NCBI RefSeq assembly: GCF_000220395.1
Contig: NW_004085919.1
Span: forward strand, 62,001 to 126,000
Length of the DNA: 64,000 nucleotides
From: Ichthyophthirius multifiliis
Taxonomy: Eukaryota; Ciliophora; Oligohymenophorea; Hymenostomatida
Direction of reading: 5' to 3'
Positions 25,266-37,967 of the stretch are shown piece after piece. The translations under genes were made by a program, and so were the position numbers. How positions within the stretch are numbered: the stretch's first letter is position 1; the number at the start of each line of letters is the position of its first letter. The notes beneath the pieces are model-generated. The model did no database searches. It saw only the letters and a list, made by a program, of their open reading frames with translations, and was not told the origin of the DNA.

Positions 25266-27527
25266 TCAAATCAAAATTTGTTAACAAAAATTATATTGGC
25301 TTAAAGATTTATCGTTTAAACTCTAAAATGCCTTATTTAATCCCTCTAAGTAAATTTATTCTTAATTATTTTCTTTATTTTATTATTCCATATTATAAAC
25401 TTCAGTTTTTCCTTTTCCTAAAATTATGATTTTTTATAAATTTTAATGCCAAAACAAATGAAGATTACATCTTTTTTCTTTCATAATTCCTATTTATTAA
25501 AATTCCAGATTTTAATTATCTAAATCTAGATTAATTTTATATATCTTATTTGAATTTTGTGAGTTATATTTTCCTCCAAAAATATACAAAATCTGTTCTT
25601 TTTTCTAAAAAAAAACCGAAAAATCATACAAACTAAAAGACAATTATAAATTTAAGCTTTTCCACAAATTTTATTCTTCCTAAAAAATCTCAATTTAATT
25701 CTCATCTTTTCTTCCTCCAAAAACTATCAATTTTCCCTAAAAAATAAAACTTTAACATTTTTCCCTTCCAAAATTTAATTTTCCACATAATTCCCATTTA
25801 TTTTCTTCTATTAAATATCTCTAACATTCTAATATATAGATACTTTCTTTACCTTTTTAAACTTATTTACCTCCTATTATAATAATTGAGTTTTAAAAAA
25901 AAATACATGAAAATCCAAAAACAGGAATAAGCATGTTTTAAAGTCTTTTACCAGTGTTTTCTATAGGGTTAAATTCATATAAATATTTAACTGTTTTTCT
26001 ATAATTTTCTACAAAACCTCCCATTAACAAAACTTTATTTTTATTTAAAAAAATAACTCCTTATTATTAAAAAAGCCTCACAGTAATACTTATTGGTCTT
26101 TTTTCTGTTAGTTAAATGTTAAGAGAAAAACTATTAAATAACATATAAAAAGGTTCTAAATCATTTCCTAATAAAATCCCATATAAATATTCTACTTAAT
26201 CTTAATTATTTTCTTCTATATTCTATATTATTTTATCTGTATTTAATATTTTTTCATTTATTTAATTTGATTTTATATTTGTATCTTAATTATTTACATT
26301 TATATATTAATTATTTTCAAGTTTTTGATTTATTTATTAATAATTTAAATTAACTTTTCCATTATTTTAATATATTTTATCACTACTTTAGATTACTTTT
26401 TCATAATTTATATTTTAATCATAATCATCATTTATTTTTATATTGATTAATAAACTTTCATTTATTTTTTATAAATTTTCTTCGCTTTCTTAATTATCTA
26501 TTTTCCCTAAATTATTTTAAATACCGCTTAAAAAAACACCACAAACAGCTTATCCAAATTTATCACTATCTTCCGGCAAGCAAAATTAAATAAAAGAAAG
26601 TCCATTATCAATTTTCCAATAATTTTTATTTTTTTCCCAAATTTCAACTCCATCCTCTTAACAACCTCCAAAAACCCAAATTTTATCTTAGTTTTAAACA
26701 CATTTTCCCAAAACCCTCTTTTAATTTAAAAAGAAGCCTCCCAAAACAGTTTAATCTTCTAAAAAATACTAATAAAATGTTTATTAACCCCCTTCTTCTG
26801 TATTTCCTCCTAAAATAAAAAACTAATTGTTTTAATTACCTAATATACTGCCTTATTCAATCCCTTTAGTCAATTTAAAATCAACAATAGTCCATTGATT
26901 CGAAATTTCGTCATATTTTTCAACTTTCCTACTTCTTTTTTACATACCAGTATATCCCCCACATGCGTAAATACTCTCTTTATATACGAAAAGAAATCCA
27001 GTGCATCTTTAGATTTTCATAGGAGCAATTCTTTCCCATTTATTTGTTAAAAAATTAAATCTTTCGCATTAATTCATTATTGCGGTGTTATCGTTTTACC
27101 CATAATCTCTTCCTCCAATTACATAAAGTTTGCCATTAAAAAAAATACTCATATGCGTATACCTGGAATCTAACATGTCCGGCATTCTGATTACTTTCAC
27201 ATTTATACTATCATAAATATAAGCTTATTTAGTAATATAATCCATATTAGCACTCAAACCGCCTGTGATAAATATTTCTTGAGAAGAAAGATAAACTAAG
27301 GAAGAATAATTCCATATTTGAAAGCCTTTTGGTATAGGTAAATCTTTAAATTTCTAAGTAATAGTATCGAACATAAATATTTTTGGTTCATTTTTACTTG
27401 TAATACCTGCTAAAATAGTAGAAGTTTAAATAATTTCTTTTCCAGAAAAATTTTAATATGGAATTCCATGAATTGATTAATAAAATTAAGGTAAATCTAC
27501 ACCTGATTTCACCTATATACAACCCAT
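25266..27527 (-). CDS. Kelch-repeat (beta-propeller) protein
   Basis: Uninterrupted frame of 754 codons (753 aa), no intron, no frame error, ATG 27527 to TGA 25266. At least nine kelch blades are marked by paired glycines after hydrophobic residues: LYVIGGRDYG, IYACGGYTGM, FFILGGNTEEG, VFGGCQEDG, VLLMGGFVEN, IIIIGGKQVQ, LIVFGGRKDE and LYIFGGKYNS, several followed by W or Y at the usual spacing. A low-complexity Asn/Gln/Glu insert of about 120 residues (about 26200-26520) separates two clusters, so there may be two propellers. There is no BTB, BACK or F-box domain at the N-terminus, no signal peptide and no membrane span. Likely a protein-protein scaffold; partners unknown. It is head-to-head with the next gene, 80 bp apart. 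Confidence 0.92.
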
Positions 27528-27607
27528 ATAAAAATAAATATTTAAAATTATAAATTATATAAATATTAATATATATATATATATATATTTATACTTTATA
27601 TATTTTT
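27528..27607. promoter_or_regulatory. Compact divergent (bidirectional) promoter region
   Basis: Only 80 bp separate the start codons of the kelch gene (-) and the cNMP-fold gene (+). The interval is all A/T with an (AT)n core at about 27570-27590. It must hold both 5' leaders and both promoters. No specific element is recognised. Confidence 0.55.
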
Positions 27608-29587
27608 ATGGAAAATAAAATTAATAATGAAGAAATCGAATATTTAATATAGTGTTTTTCTTAAATAAATAAATAAAATTAAATAATTATAAACTGCTTG
27701 AATATATTAAAAAAACTTCGAATTTTTAATTAAATTTATACGATAAAAGGTTATAAACCTCTTCTTGAGTTTTTTAAAAAAGGGAAAATTTAATATTTAA
27801 AGCAAACAAACTAAGAAATAAATATATTAGCTTTATAAAATTTTTATATTATATTAAAAGGTCAAGTTACTCTTTATGGTATAAAAACTAAAAAAAAACG
27901 TTCTTTTTAGTCTTATTTTTTGAAAAATGATTTAATTAATTCATAAGACAGTTTTTCTTAGTGTAATTCTTATGAAAATCAAAATTAAGATAATTTGAGT
28001 ATTTTTTCTGGAGACAGTGATATTTTTTTAAATAAATAAACATTAATATAAAAAAAGCCTTTATATATAAAAAAAAATTGTTTTTTAAATGATTAACTCG
28101 AATTTTTAACTTCTGAAATAAATTAAGATCAAAGACTTAAAAGTTCCTCTTTTCATAATAACGAATTTTTTAAAAGAAAATATCTTCATAATAATACTTA
28201 AAAATTAAAAACTGTAAATGCAGTTTCATTTTTTGGTCATAAAAATAAATTCCACACATAAAATGGCAATTTTTAATTGCAAAAAATATAAACTTCAGCC
28301 AATTTGTGTATATTTTTGATTTTCGATTTATAAAATTTTAAAGACTTAATTTAAGGAATTAATTAAACTGATTTTTAAATTAAAAAAAACATAGATTTTA
28401 TCAAATAAATGTAGACCTTTAACAATTGTTCAAATAATCAAATTAAAAATTTAGCTAAAATATCCAGAATCCTAAATATGAAAAAAGGCTCTTTTATATA
28501 CTAATAAGATGATCTTTCTAAAGGAGTTTATTTCATTATATAGGGAGAAGTCAAAATATTGAAGTCACTTCATATTTTTAATGAACAAAAATAAGAATTG
28601 TAGGCCAAAAATAAACCGAAAATTACCTAATATGAGTTATGTTTGATAAATTAAGGCTAGATTTTTGGATTTGATGAGCTTATTTTAAACGAATAAAGAC
28701 AAAATTCGGTATAAGTGAGTAGTTTTGAAGTTTAATTGTTGATAATTCCTTTAGAAAGTGAGGATATTTAGTTTTATTTAGATAATTAGGTTATTGAAAA
28801 TATTAAGAAGCAAATTAATTTCCAATGTGAAATAAGAGAGAGTCGATTTAGAAAAAAATAAGAGATTTTTTTTAGAATACAGAAAAGTTTATCCATTTAA
28901 AATTAAAACAATAATGATGAAAATAAAAATAAAATAGAATTAAAGAAAAATGATTAATAAAAAATAATAAATAATAATAATAATATTTTATCAAATAGTT
29001 TTTTTTAAATAAAAAATAATATAAAAAAGTCATATACACCTTCTTTACTTAAAAATACGAAATATGAAAATAGGCCTTAAAGTTCATCTTTTATTTTATT
29101 TGATTGTTATTAAAATAGTAAACATTAATCTTTATTTTATAAAAAAATAAATAATAGTGTTATTAATAAAAATTATTATTTAATTAATTAAAGTGTTGCA
29201 GTTAAAAATAACAAAAGGAAAATTAAAAAAAGTAAATTAATTTTAAATTAATATAAGTAAGATAATAATTAAAATGAATTCATAAAAATTAATTAATAAA
29301 TGTCATTTCTATAAAACTCAAAAGTTATCTAAAATAAAATTAATTAAATTAAAAACTAATAACTTTTTATGACTAAAGATAAATAAAAATAATAAGAAGA
29401 AAATAGTAAATTTATTAATTCTTATCTAAATATTTCTTAATAATGTACTTAATATATCATAAATAAATAATAAAAAAAAAACATAAATCAAAGTTTTACA
29501 AACTAATCTTTTTAAGAAAATCGTCTATATATTTTAAAAGACAATATTGAAAATTAAACTATATTAAATATAAAGTAATATAAATGA
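27608..29587 (+). CDS. Protein with cyclic-nucleotide-binding-type fold
   Basis: Single frame of 660 codons (659 aa), no intron. A cNMP-binding (RmlC-like) domain lies at residues about 285-395: LAKISRILNMKKGSFIYQQDD, then GVYFIIQGEVKILK and LINQGQIFGFDELILNEQRQNSVQ, ending in SFEVQLLIIP. An incomplete copy is suggested earlier (LALQNFYIILKGQVTLYGIK, residues about 75-95). The phosphate-binding cassette is altered: FGEL...PRxA is replaced by FGFDEL...EQRQNSV, keeping the Arg but inserting two residues before the Glu, so ligand binding is doubtful. The C-terminal 260 residues are Asn/Lys/Gln-rich and likely disordered. No transmembrane or kinase domain, so it is not a channel or PKG, though it could be a diverged PKA regulatory-like protein. 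Confidence 0.8.
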
Positions 29588-29729
29588 AAAAATAAAATAT
29601 AATCATAATACAAAAATTTTAATATTATAGATAACATTATCATTCTAATATAAAAATATATAAAAAATAATAATAATGTGTATATAATATATAAAAAATA
29701 TATAAATATTCATAATATTAAAAAAAAAC
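29588..29729. other. Short A/T-rich interval
   Basis: A/T repeats between the cNMP-fold gene and the G/C-richer island that follows. Confidence 0.6.
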
Positions 29730-30620
29730 TCTTTTATAAACTCCTATAAACCCACCTAAAATCCCCCCTCCCCCTATACAATCCCTAATTCCAAAAAACA
29801 TTAAAAAGCAAAATACTATTTCTTTCGATCTTTTATTAGACTAATAGTTTTTGAAAAATATTTCTGATAAAACCCTTCTTATTTCAAATTATAAGTCCTT
29901 AACTTGAATTAAAATATCATTTGCTATATTTATCTATTTTCTACTTTTAAATCATGATAAATAATTGATGATTATTTTTTTTTAATTTAAAAATATCAAA
30001 TAATGTTTTAGTTTAAAATAATATAATACATAGAGCGAAAAATAGTACTCATTAATGCCCTTTAAAACACTTCATATACCCAAATACACAAGCTCTAAAG
30101 CTGTAAATTCCTAATAAGCCTAATTCCAAGAATAAAAGGGTAAAACCAAGACCAAAATCTTGTAAAAAAGCTTCAAATATATTACCGTATGAACCATATT
30201 ATAAGCCCACCTAACCTTATTCTAGCTTATCTATAATAAAATATATAATTGAGGTTATTAAACTATTTATTTTATCAAATTCAATATACATTATGGCAAC
30301 TAGTAAAATTCCCTTTTAAAAACCTGAAAGACACTCCCTTTCGACGAAACCTTATTTGAAAAAAAACTTAGAATTTCATAAATTTTTTAAAAAAAGCTTT
30401 TGACCTATATGCAACAGAGTCGGAAGTTAATTCATAAATATAAAAATTATGAATAAAGTATTTAAAATTAAATTTTAAAATGCTATAGAATCTTCTTTTT
30501 AAGAAAGTAAGATTCAATAAATTTCATTTGCAATATTATGAATTAAATTATAAAAAGTTATAATAAAATAATAATAAATATAACAGTGTAAATGAAGAAA
30601 ACTTATAAAATAACTAATTT
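29730..30620 (-). pseudogene. Coding-like relic, Tim17/TMEM135-like segments
   Basis: An 890-bp island of higher G+C. On the minus strand, 30360-30052 is one open frame containing YGNIFEAFLQDFGLGFTLLF and GLLGIYSFRACVFGYMKCFK, ending at TGA. Further on (29805-29735) a second frame reads FGIRDCIGGGGILGGFIGVYK, a glycine-rich membrane segment of the Tim17/Tim22/TMEM135 type (GG.LG.F.G.YK). An upstream frame (about 30440-30360) reads AYRSKAFFKKFMKF. The pieces are in different frames, the ATG and the C-terminal half of any such protein are missing, and no clean splice set joins them. I infer a decayed gene for a Tim17-superfamily membrane protein, or an intron-rich gene I cannot assemble. The identity is weak. 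Confidence 0.35.
29757..29790 (-). other. G-rich tract, possible G-quadruplex
   Basis: The minus strand has four G-runs of at least three (GGG, GGGGG, GGGGGG, GGG) within about 35 nt; on the plus strand this is CCCACC...CCCCCCTCCCCC. Such a run is exceptional in DNA of this composition. It coincides with the glycine codons of the relic described here. Confidence 0.6.
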
Positions 30621-31203
30621 TTATATATTGGAAATATGTTTAATATATTAATTGATTTGTTTTTTATTTATTTTTTGATAAATATAATGATAAACTATAT
30701 TATAATATATTTTTATAAATAATTTATTATAAAAAACTAAAAATATAATTATCAGAATTTAAACTTATTTTTTATTCAAATTAAAAAAATATATATAAAT
30801 TAATATTTAAAGGATAAAAATCTACTAAAGTCCAAAAAAAAAATAGATTTCTATTATTACCTAAAACAATTATGAAGTTTTTATATTTAAAAATTTAAAA
30901 TATTAAATAAATAAAAGATAATAAATATTATTTTAAAATATAAAAATATGTTAATTAAATATATAATGAATAAATAATAAAAATAAACTTTTTAAAAATT
31001 TGAATGATTAATTAATGTATATTTTAAATAAATATTAAAATATTAATGTAAAAATAAAAATATTATATAAATATTTTACATTTATTTTTTATATTAAAAT
31101 ATATATTAAAATATAAAAATTGATAAAATATTATTTAAATAAAAATCTATAAACTATAGAAGTAATAATAAATATATATTAATATTTATATAAGTAAATA
31201 TAT

Positions 31204-31235
<32 letters not shown>

Positions 31236-31372
31236 AAATATTTTAATACTTTTTAACTTTTATAAAACTATTTTTTCTAATATTTGTTAAAATAAATTTT
31301 CTAAGAATACTATATTTTTTACTTTAACCTAATATTTTTAATTTTTTCATTTTATATTCATTAAACTTTTTA
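30621..31372. other. A/T-rich intergenic region
   Basis: About 750 bp of A/T-rich sequence with an (AT)n run at about 31196-31222. No feature seen. Confidence 0.6.
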
Positions 31373-32967
31373 TCATTACTAAAAATTTGAAATTTAATCA
31401 TTTTCAAATTAATTATTATTTTTATAATAATATTCAAACTTTGAATAATTTCTTGAACAAAAATTATTACTCATAAAATTGATTTTCTAATCTCCATCTT
31501 TATCATCTGTACAACTGATAAAACCCATACTATTTTTATTATTATTTAAATCATATTTTTGAGAAAATCCTTGACTACATTCGAAATTATAAGACTGAAA
31601 TTAAATCTATTAATTTAAATTAAAATCACTTAATGCAAAATTTTTATTTTCTTATAATCTTTCGTTTCTTTTTTCTAATTATTAATCTAAATAAAATTAT
31701 ATTTCCTTATTCAAACAAGATTCACATCTACAATATTCATTACATTTAATACCTGTACTATAACATTCACAGTATTTTTTTTTACAGTTAGATTTTTTAC
31801 AATTACAACCTTTATTATGTAAATAAATTTAATCATTATCCTTTAATTATAATATTAAAAAAGAAATATATTTGTATATATAAATATATATGTATATATT
31901 ATTATTTATAAATAATTATATATATATATATATATTATTTATAATATAATATATTTTTATATATAAATATATATATAATAATATTTTATATAAATTTTAA
32001 ACCTTTTTTGTTTGTATTTAAGATTTAAATGCGTCTGGGTTCCTTATTTTTAATTTTTAAATAGTCATATCTCTTTCATCTTTTTTTTAGAATTATTAAA
32101 ACATCCACTACAATTACATTTATTTGAACAAAATTCCTATTAATTAAAGCAGTCGCAATATAATTTTAAACATTTACTTTTTTTACAATTACATATAACT
32201 TTCTTTTTTATTATTATAAGGGCCTTAAATTTTTTTCATATTCTATAATACCATTATAGGATAAAAACTTGCCTTCATCATAGTCATTTTAAACATTGTC
32301 ATCTAATAAATTATACAATTTATTATCTTTTCCTAACGAAATACTATTTATTTAATTTAAATGCAAAATTCTTCTTTTTTATTTTTAAAATCTCTGTTTT
32401 TTTTAGAACTGTTAATTATTATATTCTAAAAATTCTTCATTAAATAATTAAGGAAAACTCTCATCTGTTTCACAAATTTAGATTAACAATTTTCCTTTTT
32501 AAAACTTTTTTTATTATTTAATAACTTAATCTTATATCTTTAAAGAATTTTTATGTTAAAGTATCATTGTCATTCGCTTTTTTGGATTTTTTTTGTCATT
32601 TTCAGAAAAATCAAATGTTAATTTGTGGATATTTTTATTTATTTCACATTTTTTTGGAAATAGCTCACTATATATAATTTTTATTATAATTATAATAATA
32701 TTAAAATTTATATTATAAATAATTAAATTAATAATTTTTTATATATATATATATATATATTTTAAATAAAATTATTTAATTATTTTAATTAACAAAAAAA
32801 AAATATATATAAGAATAATTTTTTAAAAAAAATGAAAAATTTATTATTTTATATTACATTTGACTTTAATTTATTTATAAGCCTTTATTTTAAAAAATTA
32901 AATTTTCATTTTCAATAGCCTTTTTAATAGTTGTATTTTTACAGAAATAAATTAAAAGAAATTACAT
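31373..32967 (-). CDS. CXC-domain (tesmin/TSO1, LIN54-like) DNA-binding protein
   Basis: Sequence-specific DNA-binding protein of the LIN54/TSO1 class, which in other eukaryotes binds CHR promoter elements in cell-cycle genes. Two cysteine-rich CXC motifs are complete: [18 protein letters not shown]...[13 protein letters not shown] and [35 protein letters not shown], joined by the hallmark RNPDAF linker. Exon 1 (32967-32858) joins in phase through intron 32668-32857; a further 162-nt intron (31841-32002) lies between the CXC motifs. One A appears missing in an A run at about 32215, just before the first CXC. The N-terminal half is lysine/Gln-rich, with an acidic LLDDNVQNDYDEGK stretch; the C-terminal tail is Asn-rich. 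Probably nuclear. Confidence 0.93.
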
Positions 32968-33767
32968 TTTCTATTAATTTTTTTTTTTTTATATATCTTG
33001 AATATTTTACATATTTTGGGGAATAATTTATATACTTTTTGGTGTTTAATTATACTCAGGAATTATTTAAAAATTCATAATAAATTATATTTTATTGTTT
33101 TATTTTTGAATTATAATATTTTATCTTATTATTTTTTATTTTATTAGTGTTTTTTATATTTGATAATAATAATATTTATTGCTTATAAATTACATATAAA
33201 ATTTTAATATTTTCTAAGTATTTTTTTTTTTAAAAAAAAATTGATATATAAAATTTATTATTCCTTCGAAATCCTTAACTTGCCTTTTTTTTTTTTAATT
33301 AAAAATTCCCTCAAAATTTTTTTTAAATATTATAATTAGCGCCAAAAACAACAAAATACAAAAAAAAAAAAGCCAAAAAAAAAATAATCAAAGAAAAATA
33401 TTTTTTGGATTTTTTTATTAATTTATATAAAGGAAAATTCAAAATAAATATTATATTTAATAAATATAAACTAATTATTCATTAATGACATTTATATTTA
33501 TTAAAATATATTTTTTACATTATAAATATTTTTATAAAAGTATTATAATAAATGTATATTTTTAAAAAAATAAAGATATAACATTAATACTATAAATTAA
33601 TTATAATATTGAAATAAATATTAAACTTCTAATTGAAGAAAATATTTTATAAACAATTAAAATTATTTATATTTAAATTATTATTAAAAAAGATTAAATT
33701 GTTATATATTATATTACAAAAAAATATATTAAATATATAATATTTTTATTTTTATATTAATGGAGAA
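32968..33767. other. A/T-rich intergenic region
   Basis: About 800 bp; mostly A/T, with a slightly richer stretch at 33250-33380 that has no convincing frame. Confidence 0.55.
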
Positions 33768-34779
33768 TCATATAATATTAATTTCATCTATAAAATCCAT
33801 ATTATTTTAATTTTCTATTTTTATATTCTCTTCATTATTATCCTAGATTTTCTAAAACTAATTTTTAAGTGATTATTTTTCTTCTTATTAATTATATTAT
33901 ACAACTATTAAAAAAAAGAAAAAATATACATTAATAATAAATAAATAAATATAAAAAGTTATATATAATTAATATATACCAAACTCATTTAAATTAATAA
34001 AATTCGGTAAAAAAACGATAAAAAAGTTCTCTGTTCCAAAAACTAATTTTAAGTTCTATTTAAAGTTCAATTCTATATTTCTTTTTCCCTTTATATATTC
34101 AAAAGTTGTAACTCCTTAAATAAACAAATTCCAATTCCAAGCATTAAAAAATCCCATAACTATGCTAAGTACAATGCTAATAATTTAAACTACATCAAAA
34201 ACTTAAGTTTTTACTATTAAATATTCCTAAAAGTCTTTATTTAACCAAATAAAGATATGAAAAAATAATACAATGAAATTTCCAATAAATAAATATAAAA
34301 TAAAGGACAAAAAATATCTATGATTTTCATATCCAATACATTAATTAACCCAAGGACAATGATGATCATATTTATAAATACATGTTTTACAATAATAACA
34401 GTGATGAGTTCTTAAAGGTTTTATGTTTTAGCATTTTTTACAAATTTTTTACTTATTTATATTTTTTTCTATATCAATATATAATCTTATTATTTATTTT
34501 TTTTACATTTTTTTATTCTATATCAATTTATTAAAGGTTTGTATAACCTGGATTTACTAACTATATCATTAAATAATTTAATATTATATTATAGCCAATG
34601 AAAAGTCCAATTGATATCATTAATATTGCTACAGATTAACTTTTATTGTATCTTAAGTAATAAATCATACATATATCATAAATATAGGAATAAAATATCA
34701 AAAGAAATAAAAATAAAAATAATAGTATTAGTAAAATTGAAAATAATTTATACAATTGTGGAGTGATTTTAATAAACAT
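33768..34779 (-). CDS. DHHC-type protein S-palmitoyltransferase
   Basis: Attaches palmitate to cysteines of membrane proteins, usually in Golgi, ER or plasma membrane. The zinc-binding cysteine-rich domain is intact: ICKKCQNIKPLRTHHCYYCK, then CIYKYDHHCPWVNQCIGYEN, with the catalytic DHHC. Four membrane segments flank it: LFSILLILLFLFLFLLIFYS, VAILMISIGLFIGYNIIL, FLSFILYLFIGNFIVLFFHI and VVQIISIVLSIVMGFF. The TTxE motif after the last span is present (VTTFEYIKGKRN). AT-rich introns are at 34469-34506 (38 nt) and 33905-33979 (75 nt); the first needs one extra base for the frame. The tail is acidic and Gln-rich. About 275 aa, a compact member of the family. Confidence 0.94.
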
Positions 34780-36591
34780 TTATTTAATTTTATTTTTTTA
34801 AGTTTTTAATTTAAAATATATTAAATTTATATTTTATTTTATATTTCATTTTTTAAATAAGGATAAATTATTTTATAATTATATTTATTCTCTTAATTCT
34901 ATTAAATATTTTGATTATTTATTAATTTTTTAAAAAAACTAAGAACGAATGTAATAAATAAAATAAATATATATTAAATTTAGTTATTATAATTTTCTAA
35001 TCTATTGTTTTAATATACCTAAAATTTCCTATTTTTTATGTGTTTTTACATATGTAAAACTTGAATAATATTTTGGAATAGGTTTTTTATTATTTACATA
35101 TTATTTATTTAATTTTATCCATAACCTATTATATTACTAACTCCTTTGTTAAAAAATAAAAATATTTCAAATATAATATAGAATTATTGTATATATAATA
35201 TAAATATAAAATAATTTTTATATAAATAATATGAGTTCTTTATTAGTAAATAAAAATTTGATTATTTAAAAATACTAAAGTTTTTACAGAGCTTAAAATA
35301 ATATATTTTTTTTTTTAAAAAAAAAAAGAATTAAATATTTAATTAAATTTAACTATTAAATATATAAAAATTTTAAATTGATAATAACATTTATCTTATA
35401 AAAACTTAAAAAATAATGATATTTAATTAATATATGTTATAATTAAATATAAAAAGTATATTATTTTCTATAAAAAAAAAATTATAAATTATAATAAAAA
35501 GAATATCAAAATTTTCGATAATTTTAAAATTAAATTATCATTTTATTTTTAACTCAAATAATAGTTTTTGTTTAATTTAATTTTATGGCAAAAAAAGTCG
35601 GATTTATAACCTTTTTTATTTTTTAAAAATAAAAAAATCAATAGTATTTTATTAAAAAATAAACAAGTTATTTTAATATAATAAATCAATTATTTATTTA
35701 TAATAAATATAATAATAAAAATATTTTAAATAACATATTCTCAATGATATTTTTTTATTGATTTTATATAGAATCAAATACTTATAAAAGTTAAATTATC
35801 TTTTAATTTTTATAATTTTTTCAAAATAAAATAAATAAATATTATTTTGTTTTTTAATTTTTTTTTTTTTTTTAAAAAAAAAAATATATATATTTACCTT
35901 AAAATATATATTTTCTAAAATAATTAATTACTATAATTTATAAAGAAAAATAATATATACTTTAAGCTATCTTATCAAATTAACAAAAATATTTTATATT
36001 TTATTGATTCGTAGTAATTTTATTATAATTATTTTACAATATAGAATTTCTTTGATTATATATTTTTTCTTAAAAATCTAAGTTTTCTAAGGCTATCCAT
36101 TATAATTAAGTTGACTAATTCAATTATTTAGGATTTTTATAGGATTTTATATATCTGAGAGTTCTAATAATAATGTTTAATAATTAATTATTCTTTAGTA
36201 TTTAATTTTAATACTATTATATATTTTAGAATAAAATTAAAATTTTATAAGTTTAATTTAATTTTTTTAAAAAATTGAAATTATGAATTAAATTTTTATA
36301 ATTTGGTAACTCTATTCTAAATATTTAGTTTTTTTATAAAATTTTATTAGAAAAATTTTATGTAATTTATTAATTATAAATAAATATATAATTAGATTAT
36401 ATTATATTAAAATAAAATAAAATAAAAAATTAGAATAAAAATAAAATAAAATAATATATTATATTATATCCTAACAAATAAATATTAAAATTAATTATAA
36501 TATATAGGAGAAATAAAAATATATTAAAATAAAAAAAAGCAATTATGTAATAATTTATTATTATTATTTCTAATCAATTAAACTTTTATTA
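34780..36591. other. Long A/T-rich intergenic region
   Basis: About 1.8 kb without supportable genes. Slightly mixed sequence at 34980-35150 and 36050-36180 was read in all frames without a convincing protein. Confidence 0.6.
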
Positions 36592-36838
36592 TCAATTTTG
36601 TATTTGTTATATACTTTAAATATTAATGTTTTATTATTATTTAAAACTATTTTTCGTTTTATTATTTTCTATTTATTCAGTTTAATTTATTTATATTTAA
36701 GTATTTTCTAAATTTAAAAGATCATTTTACTATATTAAATTTTATTATTCTTATTATTAGCAAAAATATTCTTAATTATAATTTTCATTATTATAATCAT
36801 TTTAGATTTTTTAATTACTGTAATAATATAATTCTTAA

Positions 36839-36887
<49 letters not shown>

Positions 36888-37967
36888 GTTTTTCAATATT
36901 TTTTTTTTGTAATAATTTATCTATTTTTTCTTCTTTAATATTATTCTATATTATATTCTTATTTATAGATTATATATGATTAATATTATTATTATTTTAT
37001 GAAATATTTTTTATATAAAATTAATTAAAGATTAATTTTCTAATTTAGCTATTTTTTTCTATATTCTTATTTAAATTTTATTTATATATATTTTGTTTAT
37101 TTTCAAAAAAATTTATAGTTTTATTAAACTCTATAATAGTCTTTTTTTATTCTTAAATATCTTATAGATTATATTTTTTTTAAATTTCCTATTTACTAAT
37201 ATTATACAAAAGTAGTTTTTATTTAATAAAATTTTTATCTTCAATTACTTTTTAATGTTTTTTATTATTCTAAATATGTTCAATTTGTTTTTATTATCTT
37301 ATTTACTAATAATTATAATCACTTAATAACTTAATTTTCTATTTCTCTTTCTATTTTTCAATCTCAAGTTAATGTTTAATATATTAAAGTTAATTTTGTT
37401 ATTATAGTCTTTAATTTTAACATTTTTCATGTTTTTATTATTTATTTTATTCTATTATTGCTTAAGCTTAAAATACCTAAAATAAAAATAATAAATATGT
37501 AATTAAATATTAATTAAAAATACTTTTTATATTTATTATTTATGTTCATACATTGTTTTTTATAAATATTCAAGTTTTTTTTCAAGCACTTTTTTTTAAG
37601 CTTCTTCTAATTAAAATTTTTATTGCATAACTTTTAAGTGTTTTTAGCTTATTTCAGTTTTTATTTTAAATTATTTACCTATTTTTGTACTTATCCATTT
37701 AGATTCTTTATATTAATTATTTAGTTCCATTAATTTTTAAGTTTCGTTTTAATTTTGGGGAGAAAAATAAGGAATTATTGATCGATTTAAGATTTCATTT
37801 GTTTTCTGTGAAGATGTGTTTTAAAAAGCTTTTCTTTAGCTATGTTTATCGTAATATATTTACATTACTTTATTTATATTTATGTTTAAGTTCTTTTCAA
37901 TTAATTTTGATTTTATTGTGTTTTCTACATTTTAGATTTGAGATAATGATATATTTTTATAAAACAT
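36592..37967 (-). CDS. Coiled-coil protein, unknown function
   Basis: Two exons (37967-37524, 37476-36592) with a 47-nt intron give 442 aa in exact phase, from MFYKNISLSQIQNVENTIKS to a TGA at 36592. The N-terminal 120 residues are mixed. From about residue 120 the chain is a near-continuous helix rich in Lys, Gln and Glu (KVMQQKFQLEEAQKKVLEKK; KQKEKQKIKLLSDYNYQQIR), broken by an AAT/TAA triplet run (36843-36888) that reads as poly-Gln. No named domain. Such proteins are common in ciliate cortical cytoskeleton and basal bodies, but nothing here proves that. Confidence 0.75.
36843..36888. repeat. ATT/TAA triplet run coding poly-Gln
   Basis: About 15 tandem triplets inside the coiled-coil gene; read as TAA (Gln) on the minus strand. 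Confidence 0.8.
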
